A stretch of DNA of 64,000 nt, from assembly GCF_050033475.1 (NCBI RefSeq), contig NZ_CP188319.1, positions 186,001 through 250,000 on the forward strand, read 5' to 3'. Below are positions 23,461 through 32,055 of the stretch, piece by piece; position 1 is the first letter of the stretch, and each line of letters starts with the position of its first letter. The notes beneath the pieces are model-generated. The model was not told the DNA's origin. It did not search any database and saw nothing but the letters and a program-made list of their open reading frames with translations. The position numbers were made by a program, and so were the translations under genes. The DNA comes from Cetobacterium sp050033475 (GTDB taxonomy: Bacteria > Fusobacteriota > Fusobacteriia > Fusobacteriales > Fusobacteriaceae).

Positions 23461-24761
23461 TATTCATTATCCTTTCTCAGTTTGATTATATAAAAATTAT
23501 CTAATATTTCTTCTTTGTAATTAATTAAATATCCACCTAAACTATCATATTCTCCAGATACATTTTCTGGTATATTCATTTTTAATACTGAGAAATTTTG
23601 ATTATTTTTTAAGAATTTTTCTATATTTTCTGTATTTTCTTCTTTAAAAATAGTACATGTACTATATACTATCTCTCCTCCAACTTTTAAAACTTTACTA
23701 GCTGATTCTAAAATTTCATATTGTAATTGAGCTAGTTCTTTTACATTTTCAATATTTTTATTGTATAAAGCCTCTGGTTTTTTTCTTAATACTCCATATC
23801 CACTACAAGGTGCATCAACTAAAATTTTATCAAAATGTTTTCCCTGTTCCTTTAACTTTCTTGCATCCATTTTTACAGGTAATACAATATCTACTCCTAA
23901 TTTTTTCATATTTTCTGTTATTAATTTTAGCTTATGACTATGAATATCTAAAGATAATATTTCTCCTTTATTATTCATTAACTCTGCTAAAACAGCTGTT
24001 TTACTTCCTGGAGCACTACATGTATCTACAACAATTTCATTCTCTTTAGGATTTAAAATTTTAGCAGCTAAATAAGAAGATCCATCTTGAACTATTATTT
24101 TTCCATCTTTAAATTCTTCAGTATATAAAATTTCTCCAGAATCTATATAATAAATACTTTCTACTTTTTTTATTACTTCAATATCCATTTTTATTAATAA
24201 TTCTTCTAATTCAACTTCTGTATATTTTAATTTATTTACTCTAACACTCATATAAGGTATTTTCTTTAATGATATTAAAAACTTTTCTGTTTCATTTCCA
24301 TATTCACTTTTAACTTTTTCATAAAACCATTTTGGATAAGAATGAAGAATATCTAATTTATTATTTTTTCTTAATTCTTCTAATTCTTTTTCTTTATCTC
24401 TAAAATAAGATCTTAAAACTCCATTTACAAATCTTCCAACAGGAACACTAAATTTCTTTTTAGCTAACTCTGTAGCTTCCCATACTATTCCTTTTTCATC
24501 ACTATTCATAAATGTTCCTTGATATATAGATATTCTCAATAAATCTTTTAACCAATCTTTTTTTATATTTGTTGTTCTTTTTTCTATTTCATAATCTAAA
24601 AATATTTTGTTTCTAATAACTCCATAAAAAAGTTCTGTTATAAATCCTCTTTCTTTTTTACTAAGTCTATTTGCTCTAAAATATTCATTTAAAACTATAT
24701 TAGAATATTTTCCATTTTCTACTTCTCTTACTAAAAATATAACTCTCTGTTTTATATTCAA
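23460..24761 (-). CDS. rsmB: 16S rRNA (cytosine-967 C5)-methyltransferase RsmB
   Basis: A 433-residue enzyme. The N-terminal 130 residues form a NusB-like RNA-binding domain (NIKQRVIFLVREVENGKYSN), followed by the methyltransferase core with DTCSAPGSKTAVLAELM (SAM site), DAPCSGYGVLRKKPE (motif IV cysteine) and IVYSTCTIFKEEN (catalytic cysteine, motif VI). The start is best taken as a TTG at 24759-24761, 6 nt after AGAGGTG; the upstream in-frame GTG lies inside that ribosome site. This also aligns with the usual MN(I/V)+Q start of the family. It overlaps trmR by 1 nt. Confidence 0.92.
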   Translation of the reverse strand: MNIKQRVIFLVREVENGKYSNIVLNEYFRANRLSKKERGFITELFYGVIRNKIFLDYEIEKRTTNIKKDWLKDLLRISIYQGTFMNSDEKGIVWEATELAKKKFSVPVGRFVNGVLRSYFRDKEKELEELRKNNKLDILHSYPKWFYEKVKSEYGNETEKFLISLKKIPYMSVRVNKLKYTEVELEELLIKMDIEVIKKVESIYYIDSGEILYTEEFKDGKIIVQDGSSYLAAKILNPKENEIVVDTCSAPGSKTAVLAELMNNKGEILSLDIHSHKLKLITENMKKLGVDIVLPVKMDARKLKEQGKHFDKILVDAPCSGYGVLRKKPEALYNKNIENVKELAQLQYEILESASKVLKVGGEIVYSTCTIFKEENTENIEKFLKNNQNFSVLKMNIPENVSGEYDSLGGYLINYKEEILDNFYIIKLRKDNE

Positions 24762-24779
24762 AAAATTCACCTCTAATTT

Positions 24780-25763
24780 TTAAATTACCTTATAAAGTTC
24801 ATCACTTTCAGGTTCTTCAATTTTTATTTCTTTATTATTTTTTATTAAAATATTTTCTTTATTTTTTGTTAATTCTCCAATAACAAACATCTTAATATTT
24901 TCTTTATTTAATTCTTCTTTTAATTTCTCAATATTATTTTCTGAGACAACCATAAGCATAGTTCCACTTGATATCAATCTTAATATATCTATTTTATAAA
25001 AATCACATATCTTTTTACTAAATCCTTCTATAGGTAAAACTTCGTAATTTATTTTAGAACCTAAATTATAAAATCTACTTGTTTCCCAAATTGCTCCTAA
25101 TAATCCACCTTCAGTTACATCATGCATACCTTTACTATATTTCCCACCAATAATACCATCTTTAACTACAGTTGTTTTATCTAAAAAACCTTTTGCTGAT
25201 TCTAATTCATCTATAGAAAGTATTTCCTTTAACTCCTCTTCTTTTTCATAAGAAATAATTCCAATACCCTCTATTCCTACTCCCTTAGTTATTACTAACT
25301 TATCTCCTTCAACTACTTCTTCTTTCCTTCTATAATCTTTTTTTTCACCTATTCCAATGCTTGTTGCAGAAATAACAATTTTATTTACTGCTGCTGTAAT
25401 TTCCGTATGTCCACCTAAAATACTTACGTTTAATTTTGTACATTCCTCTTGAATTTCTTCCATTATTTTAGCTATCTCTTCTTTTTCTGTATTTGGTGGA
25501 GCTAATATAGTAATCATTAATCCTAAAGGACTAACACCCTGTGTAGCTATATCATTACAATTTATATTAATAGCTAATTTTCCAATGCCATTATTACTTC
25601 CAGTTATTGGATCTGTAGATAAATAAACTACCTTTTCTCCTAAATCTATAGCAGCACAATCTCCACCTATTTCTGGCGAAACCATGACTTCTTTTCTTGA
25701 ATTTTTTATATTTTTAAATATTAAATTCTCTAAATCTGCGATTGTTAATTTCCCAATTTTCAT
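24780..25763 (-). CDS. AIR synthase-related (HypE/PurM-like) protein
   Basis: A 327-residue protein of the PurM/HypE/SelD/ThiL superfamily, which bind ATP and aminoimidazole-type or carbamoyl substrates. IGKLTIADLENLIF leads into a PurM N-terminal domain (GGDCAAIDLG, STDPITGSNNGIGKLAININCNDIATQGVSP) and the C-terminal domain with GMHDVTEGGLLGAIWE. It is not SelD: the N-terminal Cys/Sec-Gly-Lys loop is missing. It is not a standard HypE either, since the final PRIC-type cysteine tail is replaced by ESDELYKVI. Function is unknown. The ATG follows AGGGGGC; it lies 18 nt before rsmB, so it may head the rsmB-trmR operon. Confidence 0.8.
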   Translation of the reverse strand: MKIGKLTIADLENLIFKNIKNSRKEVMVSPEIGGDCAAIDLGEKVVYLSTDPITGSNNGIGKLAININCNDIATQGVSPLGLMITILAPPNTEKEEIAKIMEEIQEECTKLNVSILGGHTEITAAVNKIVISATSIGIGEKKDYRRKEEVVEGDKLVITKGVGIEGIGIISYEKEEELKEILSIDELESAKGFLDKTTVVKDGIIGGKYSKGMHDVTEGGLLGAIWETSRFYNLGSKINYEVLPIEGFSKKICDFYKIDILRLISSGTMLMVVSENNIEKLKEELNKENIKMFVIGELTKNKENILIKNNKEIKIEEPESDELYKVI

Positions 25764-25857
25764 AAACAATCAGCCCCCTAGCTAAATGATTTTAATTTGT
25801 GTATTTTCAAAATATTATACTATATTTAAGATATATTTCCAAGATTATGATTTTATA

Positions 25858-25885
25858 TAAAAAAAGTAGGGCTTTTAAACCCTAC
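25858..25885 (-). terminator. Terminator of the efflux operon
   Basis: On the minus strand GTAGGG, loop, CCCTAC followed by TTTTTTTATATA. It is 12 nt after the stop of the RND gene. Confidence 0.85.
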
Positions 25886-25896
25886 AATTTTTTATT

Positions 25897-28800
25897 TTAT
25901 ACTATTTTTTTCTTAAACAATTTTCTCATTTTATTTCCAATTGAAATTTGCATATTCATTGTTAATATGTATAAAATTGGAATAACTACCAATGTTAAAA
26001 GAGTTGAGAAAGATAGTCCAAATATAACTGCTATAGACATTCCTGAATATAACTCTGCTCCATCTCCAAAACCTAAAGCTAGAGGTATCATTCCAAATAC
26101 TGTTGTCATTGTCGTCATAAGAATTGGTCTTAATCTTGTTCTACAAGACTCTAATACAGCACCTTCTATTGTTTCTCCTCTTTCTCTTAGTATTTTTATA
26201 AAGTCAATTAATACTATTGCATTATTTACAACTGTTCCTGCTAGCATGATTATTCCAATCATAACCATAAGGTCAAATGGTTGTCTTGTTAGTATTAATC
26301 CTGTATATACTCCAATTAGAGATAGTGGCACTGAACCTATTATTATAAATGGAAGCATAAAGTTTTCAAATTGAGCTGCTAATATTGCATAAATCAAGAA
26401 TATTGAAATAGCTAAAGCTACTCCCATTTGAACTATTGCTTCACCAAACATTTGAGACATTCCACCCCAACTATAAGAAACTCCCTTAGGTGGATTTGTT
26501 TCTTTATAAGCCTTTACAATGGCATTTTGTACTCCATTTAGTCCTATTCCTCCATCATTAGCTCCAATTGATACTGAGTAAATTTTATCAACTTTATTTA
26601 TCTCAGAAGCTCCCTCTGCCATTACAATTTTAGCCACATCAGAAACTTTTATAAATTTTCCATCTGCAGTTCTTATATTTAATTGTTCTAGATTAGAAAT
26701 TTTTCTTCTATCTTTATCTGCCATTCTTACAAGAACATCAATTTCTTCTGTTCCTGTTTTTACTGTAACTGTCTGTCCTTGTCCTCTATTTCCTCCTAGG
26801 AAAGCATAACTTATTGTTTGTCCAAGTTCATAAGGGTTAATTCCATAGCTACGTAGTTTCTCTCTATCTATTACTACTCTTGCTTCTGTATTTCCTGGAT
26901 CCATTGATGATTCCACATCAATTATTCCTGGAACTGCTTTTATTTTATCTTGAACTTCTTTGGCTATTTTTTTCGCTGTTTCTAAATTATCCGCTTGAAT
27001 TCTAAATTCAACGTCTCTATCCCCTCCTCCACTTTGGAAGTCAGGTTTTATATTTAATCTAACACCTGGTATTTGAGCCAATCTTGGTCTTATATCATCC
27101 ATTATTTTAAACATAGATTCTTTTCTAGTTCCCTTATCTCCAATATCTACGTTTACAATAACTGTATCTTTCTTAGTAATTATAATATAAGATTGAGTAT
27201 TTTTATCATCTTTTACTATTACTTCTGCTTGTTTAGCAACTTTTTCTGCTGATTCTAAAGTTAAACCTTTTTCTAACTCTAATATAATTCCATATTTACC
27301 AAAATCTTGGTCTGGTATAAATTGTGTTTTTGTTACTAAAGGTCCTATTATCATCATAATCACAAATGTTGCAAAAGCTATAAATACTGTTTTTATTTTA
27401 TTGTTTATAGCCCATCTGATTATTCCCATATATGAGCTTTTTACTTTACCAAATATTTTTCCTTCTGTAGTTATATCTACATTTGCTTTTAAGAATCTAC
27501 TTGCTACCATTGGCATTAATGTCAATGAAACTATTAATGCTGCAACGTTAGAAAATATTATCGATAAAGACATATCTCTAAAAATCTCTCTCGCTATTCC
27601 TGGTATAAATAGAATTGGAATAAATACTACCATTGTTGTTAAAGATGAAGCTATAATTGCTACTGTAACCTCTGTTGCTCCATCTTCTGCAGATTCCATA
27701 ACTGGCTTCTTCAATTCCGTTATATGACGATAAATATTATCTATAACAACTACAGAGTTATCTGTTAGCATTCCAACACCTATAGATAATCCCATTAAAG
27801 AAATTACATTTATAGTAACTCCTTGATAAGATAAGAAAACAAATGTAAACATGATAGCTATTGGTAAGGCTAAAGATATTAATAAAGTCGCTCTTATATT
27901 TTTTAAGAATAACATTAATATAATTGTTGCTAGTATTAATCCTGTAACCGCATTTCCTTTTACTCCAGATATAGCTGAATTAATATCTTTCGAATAATCC
28001 ATTACTATATTTGTTTTTACTCCTGGTGGTAAATAGGCTTGCATATCCGTTAAAACTTTCTTTGCTGCATCGGCTATTTCTAGAGTATTTCCATCTGCTG
28101 ATTTTTCTATACTTATACTTACAGCTGGTGCTCCATTCATTTCAGTAGCATCTTCAGGATCCTCTGTTGTTAATACAACATTTGCCACATCCCCTAATCT
28201 TAAAGTTTGTCCATTACTTTTTATTATCATATTCTTATAATCATCTAAGTAATTAAACTCACCCATAAATCTTGCTACAACTTCTTTACCACCTGTTTTT
28301 ACAACTCCTAATGGTAAATTTATACTTGAAGTTTTTATTATATCATATAATTCTGTAGGAGTTAAATTATAAGCTGCTAACTTATTTGAGTCTATTTGTA
28401 CCTGAATTTGCTTTTCAGGCGCTCCAGCTATTTCAACAGTTCCTACTCCTTTTATTCTTTCGAATCTTGGTTTCATAAATTCATTAACAAATGTTGTTAC
28501 TTCGGACATATTTGGTCCTGATACGTTTACCATCATTGTTAAGTTTCCTGAACCAGCTTCTCTTTTTTGTACATTTGGAATTGATGCACTTGAAGGTAAG
28601 TCTCCTCTTATTGAATCTACTTCCTTTTGAACATCTCCTTTTTTCATATTAATATCTACACCATAATCAAACTCAATTAAAACCTGAGATCTTCCAAAAG
28701 AAGAAGTTGATCTAATTTGTTTTATTCCATCTACATTGGATAGTGTATCTTCTATTTTTTTTGTTATTTGACTCTCTACATCCTGTGGAACGGCTCCTTG

Positions 28801-28953
28801 CCAATTTGTATTTATTATAACCAGTGGTATATTCATATTAGGTAATAATTCTGATTTCATTGATAACATCGAAACAATCCCTAAAAATACCATGGAAATC
28901 ATCAACATTGTTGTGGCAACAGGCCGACGTATAGCTATTCCGGCTAATGACAT
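25897..28953 (-). CDS. RND multidrug efflux pump, inner-membrane subunit (AcrB/HAE1 family)
   Basis: A 1018-residue proton-driven efflux transporter with the duplicated RND architecture: 12 membrane helices and two large periplasmic loops, starting with IRRPVATTMLMISMVFLG. The relay region reads GMLTDNSVVVIDN, so the AcrB Asp407-Asp408 pair is D-N, as commonly found in HAE1 proteins outside the AcrB branch. The second half has AGTVVNNAIVLIDF. It forms a tripartite pump with the upstream HlyD-type adaptor and TolC-type channel genes. The start is ATG after a short gap of 17 nt. The transported compounds are not predictable from sequence. Confidence 0.95.
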   Translation of the reverse strand: MSLAGIAIRRPVATTMLMISMVFLGIVSMLSMKSELLPNMNIPLVIINTNWQGAVPQDVESQITKKIEDTLSNVDGIKQIRSTSSFGRSQVLIEFDYGVDINMKKGDVQKEVDSIRGDLPSSASIPNVQKREAGSGNLTMMVNVSGPNMSEVTTFVNEFMKPRFERIKGVGTVEIAGAPEKQIQVQIDSNKLAAYNLTPTELYDIIKTSSINLPLGVVKTGGKEVVARFMGEFNYLDDYKNMIIKSNGQTLRLGDVANVVLTTEDPEDATEMNGAPAVSISIEKSADGNTLEIADAAKKVLTDMQAYLPPGVKTNIVMDYSKDINSAISGVKGNAVTGLILATIILMLFLKNIRATLLISLALPIAIMFTFVFLSYQGVTINVISLMGLSIGVGMLTDNSVVVIDNIYRHITELKKPVMESAEDGATEVTVAIIASSLTTMVVFIPILFIPGIAREIFRDMSLSIIFSNVAALIVSLTLMPMVASRFLKANVDITTEGKIFGKVKSSYMGIIRWAINNKIKTVFIAFATFVIMMIIGPLVTKTQFIPDQDFGKYGIILELEKGLTLESAEKVAKQAEVIVKDDKNTQSYIIITKKDTVIVNVDIGDKGTRKESMFKIMDDIRPRLAQIPGVRLNIKPDFQSGGGDRDVEFRIQADNLETAKKIAKEVQDKIKAVPGIIDVESSMDPGNTEARVVIDREKLRSYGINPYELGQTISYAFLGGNRGQGQTVTVKTGTEEIDVLVRMADKDRRKISNLEQLNIRTADGKFIKVSDVAKIVMAEGASEINKVDKIYSVSIGANDGGIGLNGVQNAIVKAYKETNPPKGVSYSWGGMSQMFGEAIVQMGVALAISIFLIYAILAAQFENFMLPFIIIGSVPLSLIGVYTGLILTRQPFDLMVMIGIIMLAGTVVNNAIVLIDFIKILRERGETIEGAVLESCRTRLRPILMTTMTTVFGMIPLALGFGDGAELYSGMSIAVIFGLSFSTLLTLVVIPILYILTMNMQISIGNKMRKLFKKKIV

Positions 28954-28970
28954 TTAACTTCTCACCCCAT

Positions 28971-30041
28971 TTATTTTTTTACAATATTTACTAGATCTCC
29001 ATCCTCTAGTCCAAATAATCCATCTGTTATAACTTCATTTCCACTTTTAATTCCATTTGCTTTTATTTCAATTACAGGTTCCTCTACTGCACCTGTTGTT
29101 ACTTCAACTCTTTTAGCAACTCCATCTTTTACTATGTAAACATAACTTAATAAATCTCTAATAAAAACTGCCTCTTGAGGAACTACCAATGTCTCTCTTG
29201 TACCAGCTGGAATTAATACTTTTCCATACATTCCATCTTTGATCATTCCATCTTTATTAGGAATTTCTATTTTTACAGGAAATTTTTTAGTTTCTGGATT
29301 TGCTACTGGATTTATCTCTTTTATATATCCTATATACTCTTTATCACCTAAATCAGATATTTTAACATAAACCTTTTCACCGATTTTAGCATTATTAAAC
29401 CATTTTCCTGGGAAATCAACAGTTGATTCCATATTTTTTTCATTTACAACAGTGAATAAATTTTCTTTAGCTTTAATCTCATTTCCTTCTTTTAAATAAA
29501 GATTACCAACAACTCCATCTATTTCTGCTCTTCTAACTAATTTATCATACTGTTTTTTAGCATCCAAATAATTTGCTTTTTTAGATTCAAAACTTCCTAT
29601 AGCATCTGTATATTTATTCTTATAATCTAAAAATTCCAATTGAGATACAAGCTGTTCTTTATACAATTTTTGATATTTATCAAAATTATTTTTTGTAGAT
29701 TCTAAAGTAAATTTTGCAGAATCATAAGCTGCCTTTGCACTTAAATAATTTGCTTTTGTTTTAGAGTCTGTTAATTCAACTACAATATCACCTTTTTTAA
29801 CAATATCTCCATTTTTCTTATATAATTTTTTTACTGTTCCTGTTCCATCTAAAGTATGATCTACTTTTCCTTCTGGAACTATTGTAGCATCTGATTCATA
29901 TGTATCAGAAATCTCATCCGTTTTAACTTCAGAAACAACTACATTTTTATGTGGTTTTTCTTCTACCTTGTTATCTTCTTTTTTCCCACATCCTGTTAAT
30001 AATACCCCTGTAACCAATACCAAATATAAATATTTTTTCAT
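28971..30041 (-). CDS. Efflux pump periplasmic adaptor lipoprotein (HlyD/MFP family)
   Basis: A 356-residue adaptor. A lipobox LLTGC at 15-19 places it as a lipoprotein on the inner membrane. The mature part has the barrel-sandwich (lipoyl-like) halves, for instance DGTGTVKKLYKKNGDIVKKGDIVVELTD near residue 66, a helical hairpin (KAAYDSAKFTLESTKNNFDKYQKL...), a beta-barrel and a C-terminal membrane-proximal region, as in AcrA. It bridges the RND pump and the TolC-like channel. Operon neighbours are on both sides with 13 and 17 nt gaps. Confidence 0.93.
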   Translation of the reverse strand: MKKYLYLVLVTGVLLTGCGKKEDNKVEEKPHKNVVVSEVKTDEISDTYESDATIVPEGKVDHTLDGTGTVKKLYKKNGDIVKKGDIVVELTDSKTKANYLSAKAAYDSAKFTLESTKNNFDKYQKLYKEQLVSQLEFLDYKNKYTDAIGSFESKKANYLDAKKQYDKLVRRAEIDGVVGNLYLKEGNEIKAKENLFTVVNEKNMESTVDFPGKWFNNAKIGEKVYVKISDLGDKEYIGYIKEINPVANPETKKFPVKIEIPNKDGMIKDGMYGKVLIPAGTRETLVVPQEAVFIRDLLSYVYIVKDGVAKRVEVTTGAVEEPVIEIKANGIKSGNEVITDGLFGLEDGDLVNIVKK

Positions 30042-30054
30042 TAAATCCTCCCAT

Positions 30055-31311
30055 TTATATTAATGCTGATCTATATTTTTCAAAGGCAACTAAATAATCA
30101 ATTGTTACACTGTTATAATCCACTGCCGCCTGTCTCAATTGAGTTTCTGATAGTAAATAATCCACTGTTGAAATTAAACCTGCATTATATCTTTCTTTAT
30201 CCATTTTAAAATTTTCCTGTGCTGCCTCTAAAGCTTTTTGTCTTGAACTTTTTAGCTTATCCAATCTTACTAAATCTAAATAGTTATTTGTAACTTTTAT
30301 TTCAATATCATCTTTTGTTTGATCATTATTCAACTCTTCTATTCTTTCTTTATTTTTAGAAATACTATAACTATCATAACCTTTTCCAAATTCAAAAACA
30401 TTCCAATCTACACTTACTCCACCAACCCATGAAGCATCATCAATAGTATCATTATAGTGTCTTTTTTCTGTTGTTTCATATTTTGCAAAGGCTTGAACTT
30501 TTGGTAATAAATCTGCTCTTGCTATAGTTTTCTCTGCTTGAGCAACTGTTACTTTATCCTTAGCAATTTTTGCAGAGATACTACTATTTTTAGCATCTTC
30601 TACATCTCTATTAAAATCAATTTTGCTTAACAGATTATTTTCTATTTCAAAAGGTTTTACTGTTAAGATTTCTTTTTCTGGTATTTGTAATTTTACTTTT
30701 AATTTCTTCTTTTCTATTTCAATGCTATTTTTAGTTCCTATCATATTAGAATCAACTTCTAATATTGTATATTCTGTTTTTAAAATATCAGCTTTTGTTA
30801 TTAATCTCATATTTAACTGCATTTCTTGTTTTTTATGTCTTTCTTCCAGTTCTTTTTTTGAACTTTCTAATACTGCTAAATTTTTTTCTAACCTAACAAT
30901 ATTTGAATAAATTTCAATTGTTTCTAATCTTATATCTCTTTTCTCTGCTAAATACATTAAATTTGCCATATTTTCATAAGCTTTAGCTCCTTGAATTCCT
31001 GCAATTATAGATCCCCCTTGGAATATAGGTTGATATATTCCAATATCCTGTGAAAAACCTCTTTTTCTATGATCCATACTATCAATTTTTCTTTCATATT
31101 CAGATCTTTGATAAGTTCCGTTATATGTAACCTTTGGTAATGCTGTCTTAAAAGCTCTTTTTAAGTTTAATTCAGAATTTTCTCTAGATAATTCAGAAGT
31201 TTTAATTTCTCTACTATTTGTAAGTGCCATGTCAATAGCCTCATCTAAAGTTAATTCTCTAGCAAAAACAGCCGTGGAAAATAATAATAATATCCCGACT
31301 AATTTCTTCAT
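30055..31311 (-). CDS. TolC-family outer-membrane efflux protein
   Basis: A 418-residue outer-membrane channel subunit. A signal peptide (MKKLVGILLLFSTAVFA) is followed by LTLDEAIDMALTNSREIKTSEL, which opens the first TolC repeat, then long alpha-helical hairpins. The segment IGIYQPIFQGGSIIAGIQGAKA and the second repeat (VDWNVFEFGKGYDSYSISK..., NAGLISTVDYLLSETQLRQA) are standard for TolC-type efflux porins, which form trimers. It is the second gene of the tetR operon. It is strong evidence for an outer membrane. Confidence 0.92.
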   Translation of the reverse strand: MKKLVGILLLFSTAVFARELTLDEAIDMALTNSREIKTSELSRENSELNLKRAFKTALPKVTYNGTYQRSEYERKIDSMDHRKRGFSQDIGIYQPIFQGGSIIAGIQGAKAYENMANLMYLAEKRDIRLETIEIYSNIVRLEKNLAVLESSKKELEERHKKQEMQLNMRLITKADILKTEYTILEVDSNMIGTKNSIEIEKKKLKVKLQIPEKEILTVKPFEIENNLLSKIDFNRDVEDAKNSSISAKIAKDKVTVAQAEKTIARADLLPKVQAFAKYETTEKRHYNDTIDDASWVGGVSVDWNVFEFGKGYDSYSISKNKERIEELNNDQTKDDIEIKVTNNYLDLVRLDKLKSSRQKALEAAQENFKMDKERYNAGLISTVDYLLSETQLRQAAVDYNSVTIDYLVAFEKYRSALI

Positions 31312-31334
31312 AAAATCTCCCTCCTAATTTTCAG

Positions 31335-31967
31335 TTATATAATCATATTTTTTATTAATTCTGCAATTTTATTTATTTCTATATTTATATCTATATTTTT
31401 TAATTTTTCTAAAACTTCTTTTCCATCACTTATAAAAAAATCTATATTATTTTTATAAAAAATCTTTTCCATTCTAATTGCTTTTATTCCACCATTAACA
31501 AAACTAGCATATCTTTCTTTATCTTCCATATTAATATTTAAATTATATTCTTCTAAAATATCAATAAATATTTTTCTATTATAACATTCAAATTCTACTA
31601 AAAGTTGTTTTACATTTTCTCCCAAACTTTCTATATTTCTTTGTAAATTTACTAAAACTAATGTATTTTCTAAGCTTTTATGTTCTTTAATGAAATCAAA
31701 TCTTGCTTCTACATAATATTTTATTGCTTCTTCAAAGGAAGTTGCTTTGCTTAATAATTTTTCATATGTATTTTTTCTCTGTTCTATGTTTTCTTGTAAT
31801 ATCTCTGCTAATAAATCATTTTTACAAGAATAAACCGTATAAAAACTTCCCTTGGCTATTCCTACATCATTTGTTATATCCTCAATACTTGTCTTTTTAA
31901 ATCCATTTTCTAAAATAAGCTTTTTTGCCGATTTAAGTATCCTTTCTTTTTTTTCTGATACTTTCAT
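31335..31967 (-). CDS. TetR family transcriptional regulator of the efflux operon
   Basis: A 210-residue TetR repressor. The N-terminal DNA-binding domain ILKSAKKLILENGFKKTSIEDITNDVGIAKGSFYTVYSCKNDLLAEIL (8-55) carries the characteristic helix-turn-helix; the rest is an all-helical ligand-binding domain. It is the first gene of the operon it is expected to control (tetR-tolC-hlyD-rnd), 23 nt before tolC. Two palindromic sites in its promoter are its probable operators. Inducing ligands are unknown. Ribosome site GGGAGTG. Confidence 0.92.
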   Translation of the reverse strand: MKVSEKKERILKSAKKLILENGFKKTSIEDITNDVGIAKGSFYTVYSCKNDLLAEILQENIEQRKNTYEKLLSKATSFEEAIKYYVEARFDFIKEHKSLENTLVLVNLQRNIESLGENVKQLLVEFECYNRKIFIDILEEYNLNINMEDKERYASFVNGGIKAIRMEKIFYKNNIDFFISDGKEVLEKLKNIDINIEINKIAELIKNMII

Positions 31968-32000
31968 ATACTCACTCCCATAATAACTAGTTTAAAAAAA

Positions 32001-32047
32001 TGACTAAATAGTCACAGGTATTTTAATATACCATGACTATTTAGTCA
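32001..32047 (-). promoter_or_regulatory. Double palindromic operator (TGACTAAATAGTCA) of the efflux operon
   Basis: Two 14-bp palindromes, TGACTAAATAGTCA at 32001-32014 and TGACTATTTAGTCA at 32034-32047, are identical when the second is read on the other strand and lie 33 bp apart centre to centre (about three helical turns). One covers the -35 of the operon promoter, the other the predicted start site. This is the classical arrangement for an autorepressing TetR protein. Confidence 0.85.
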
Positions 32048-32048
32048 A
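32020..32048 (-). promoter_or_regulatory. Promoter of the tetR-efflux operon
   Basis: On the minus strand TTGACT (32043-32048), a 17-bp spacer and TAAAAT (32020-32025). The -35 hexamer is part of the distal palindrome, so repressor binding should block polymerase directly. Confidence 0.75.
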
Positions 32049-32055
32049 TATCTTT

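Noticed and set aside
24780..25763. Selenophosphate synthetase (SelD), tempting because fdhF needs selenium
   Set aside because: The N-terminal Cys/Sec-Gly-x-Lys loop is missing, and the sequence fits a HypE/PurM-like protein better.
25799..26374. 191-residue plus-strand reading frame overlapping the RND gene end
   Set aside because: It is a shadow of the RND coding strand and the terminator, with no promoter or ribosome site.
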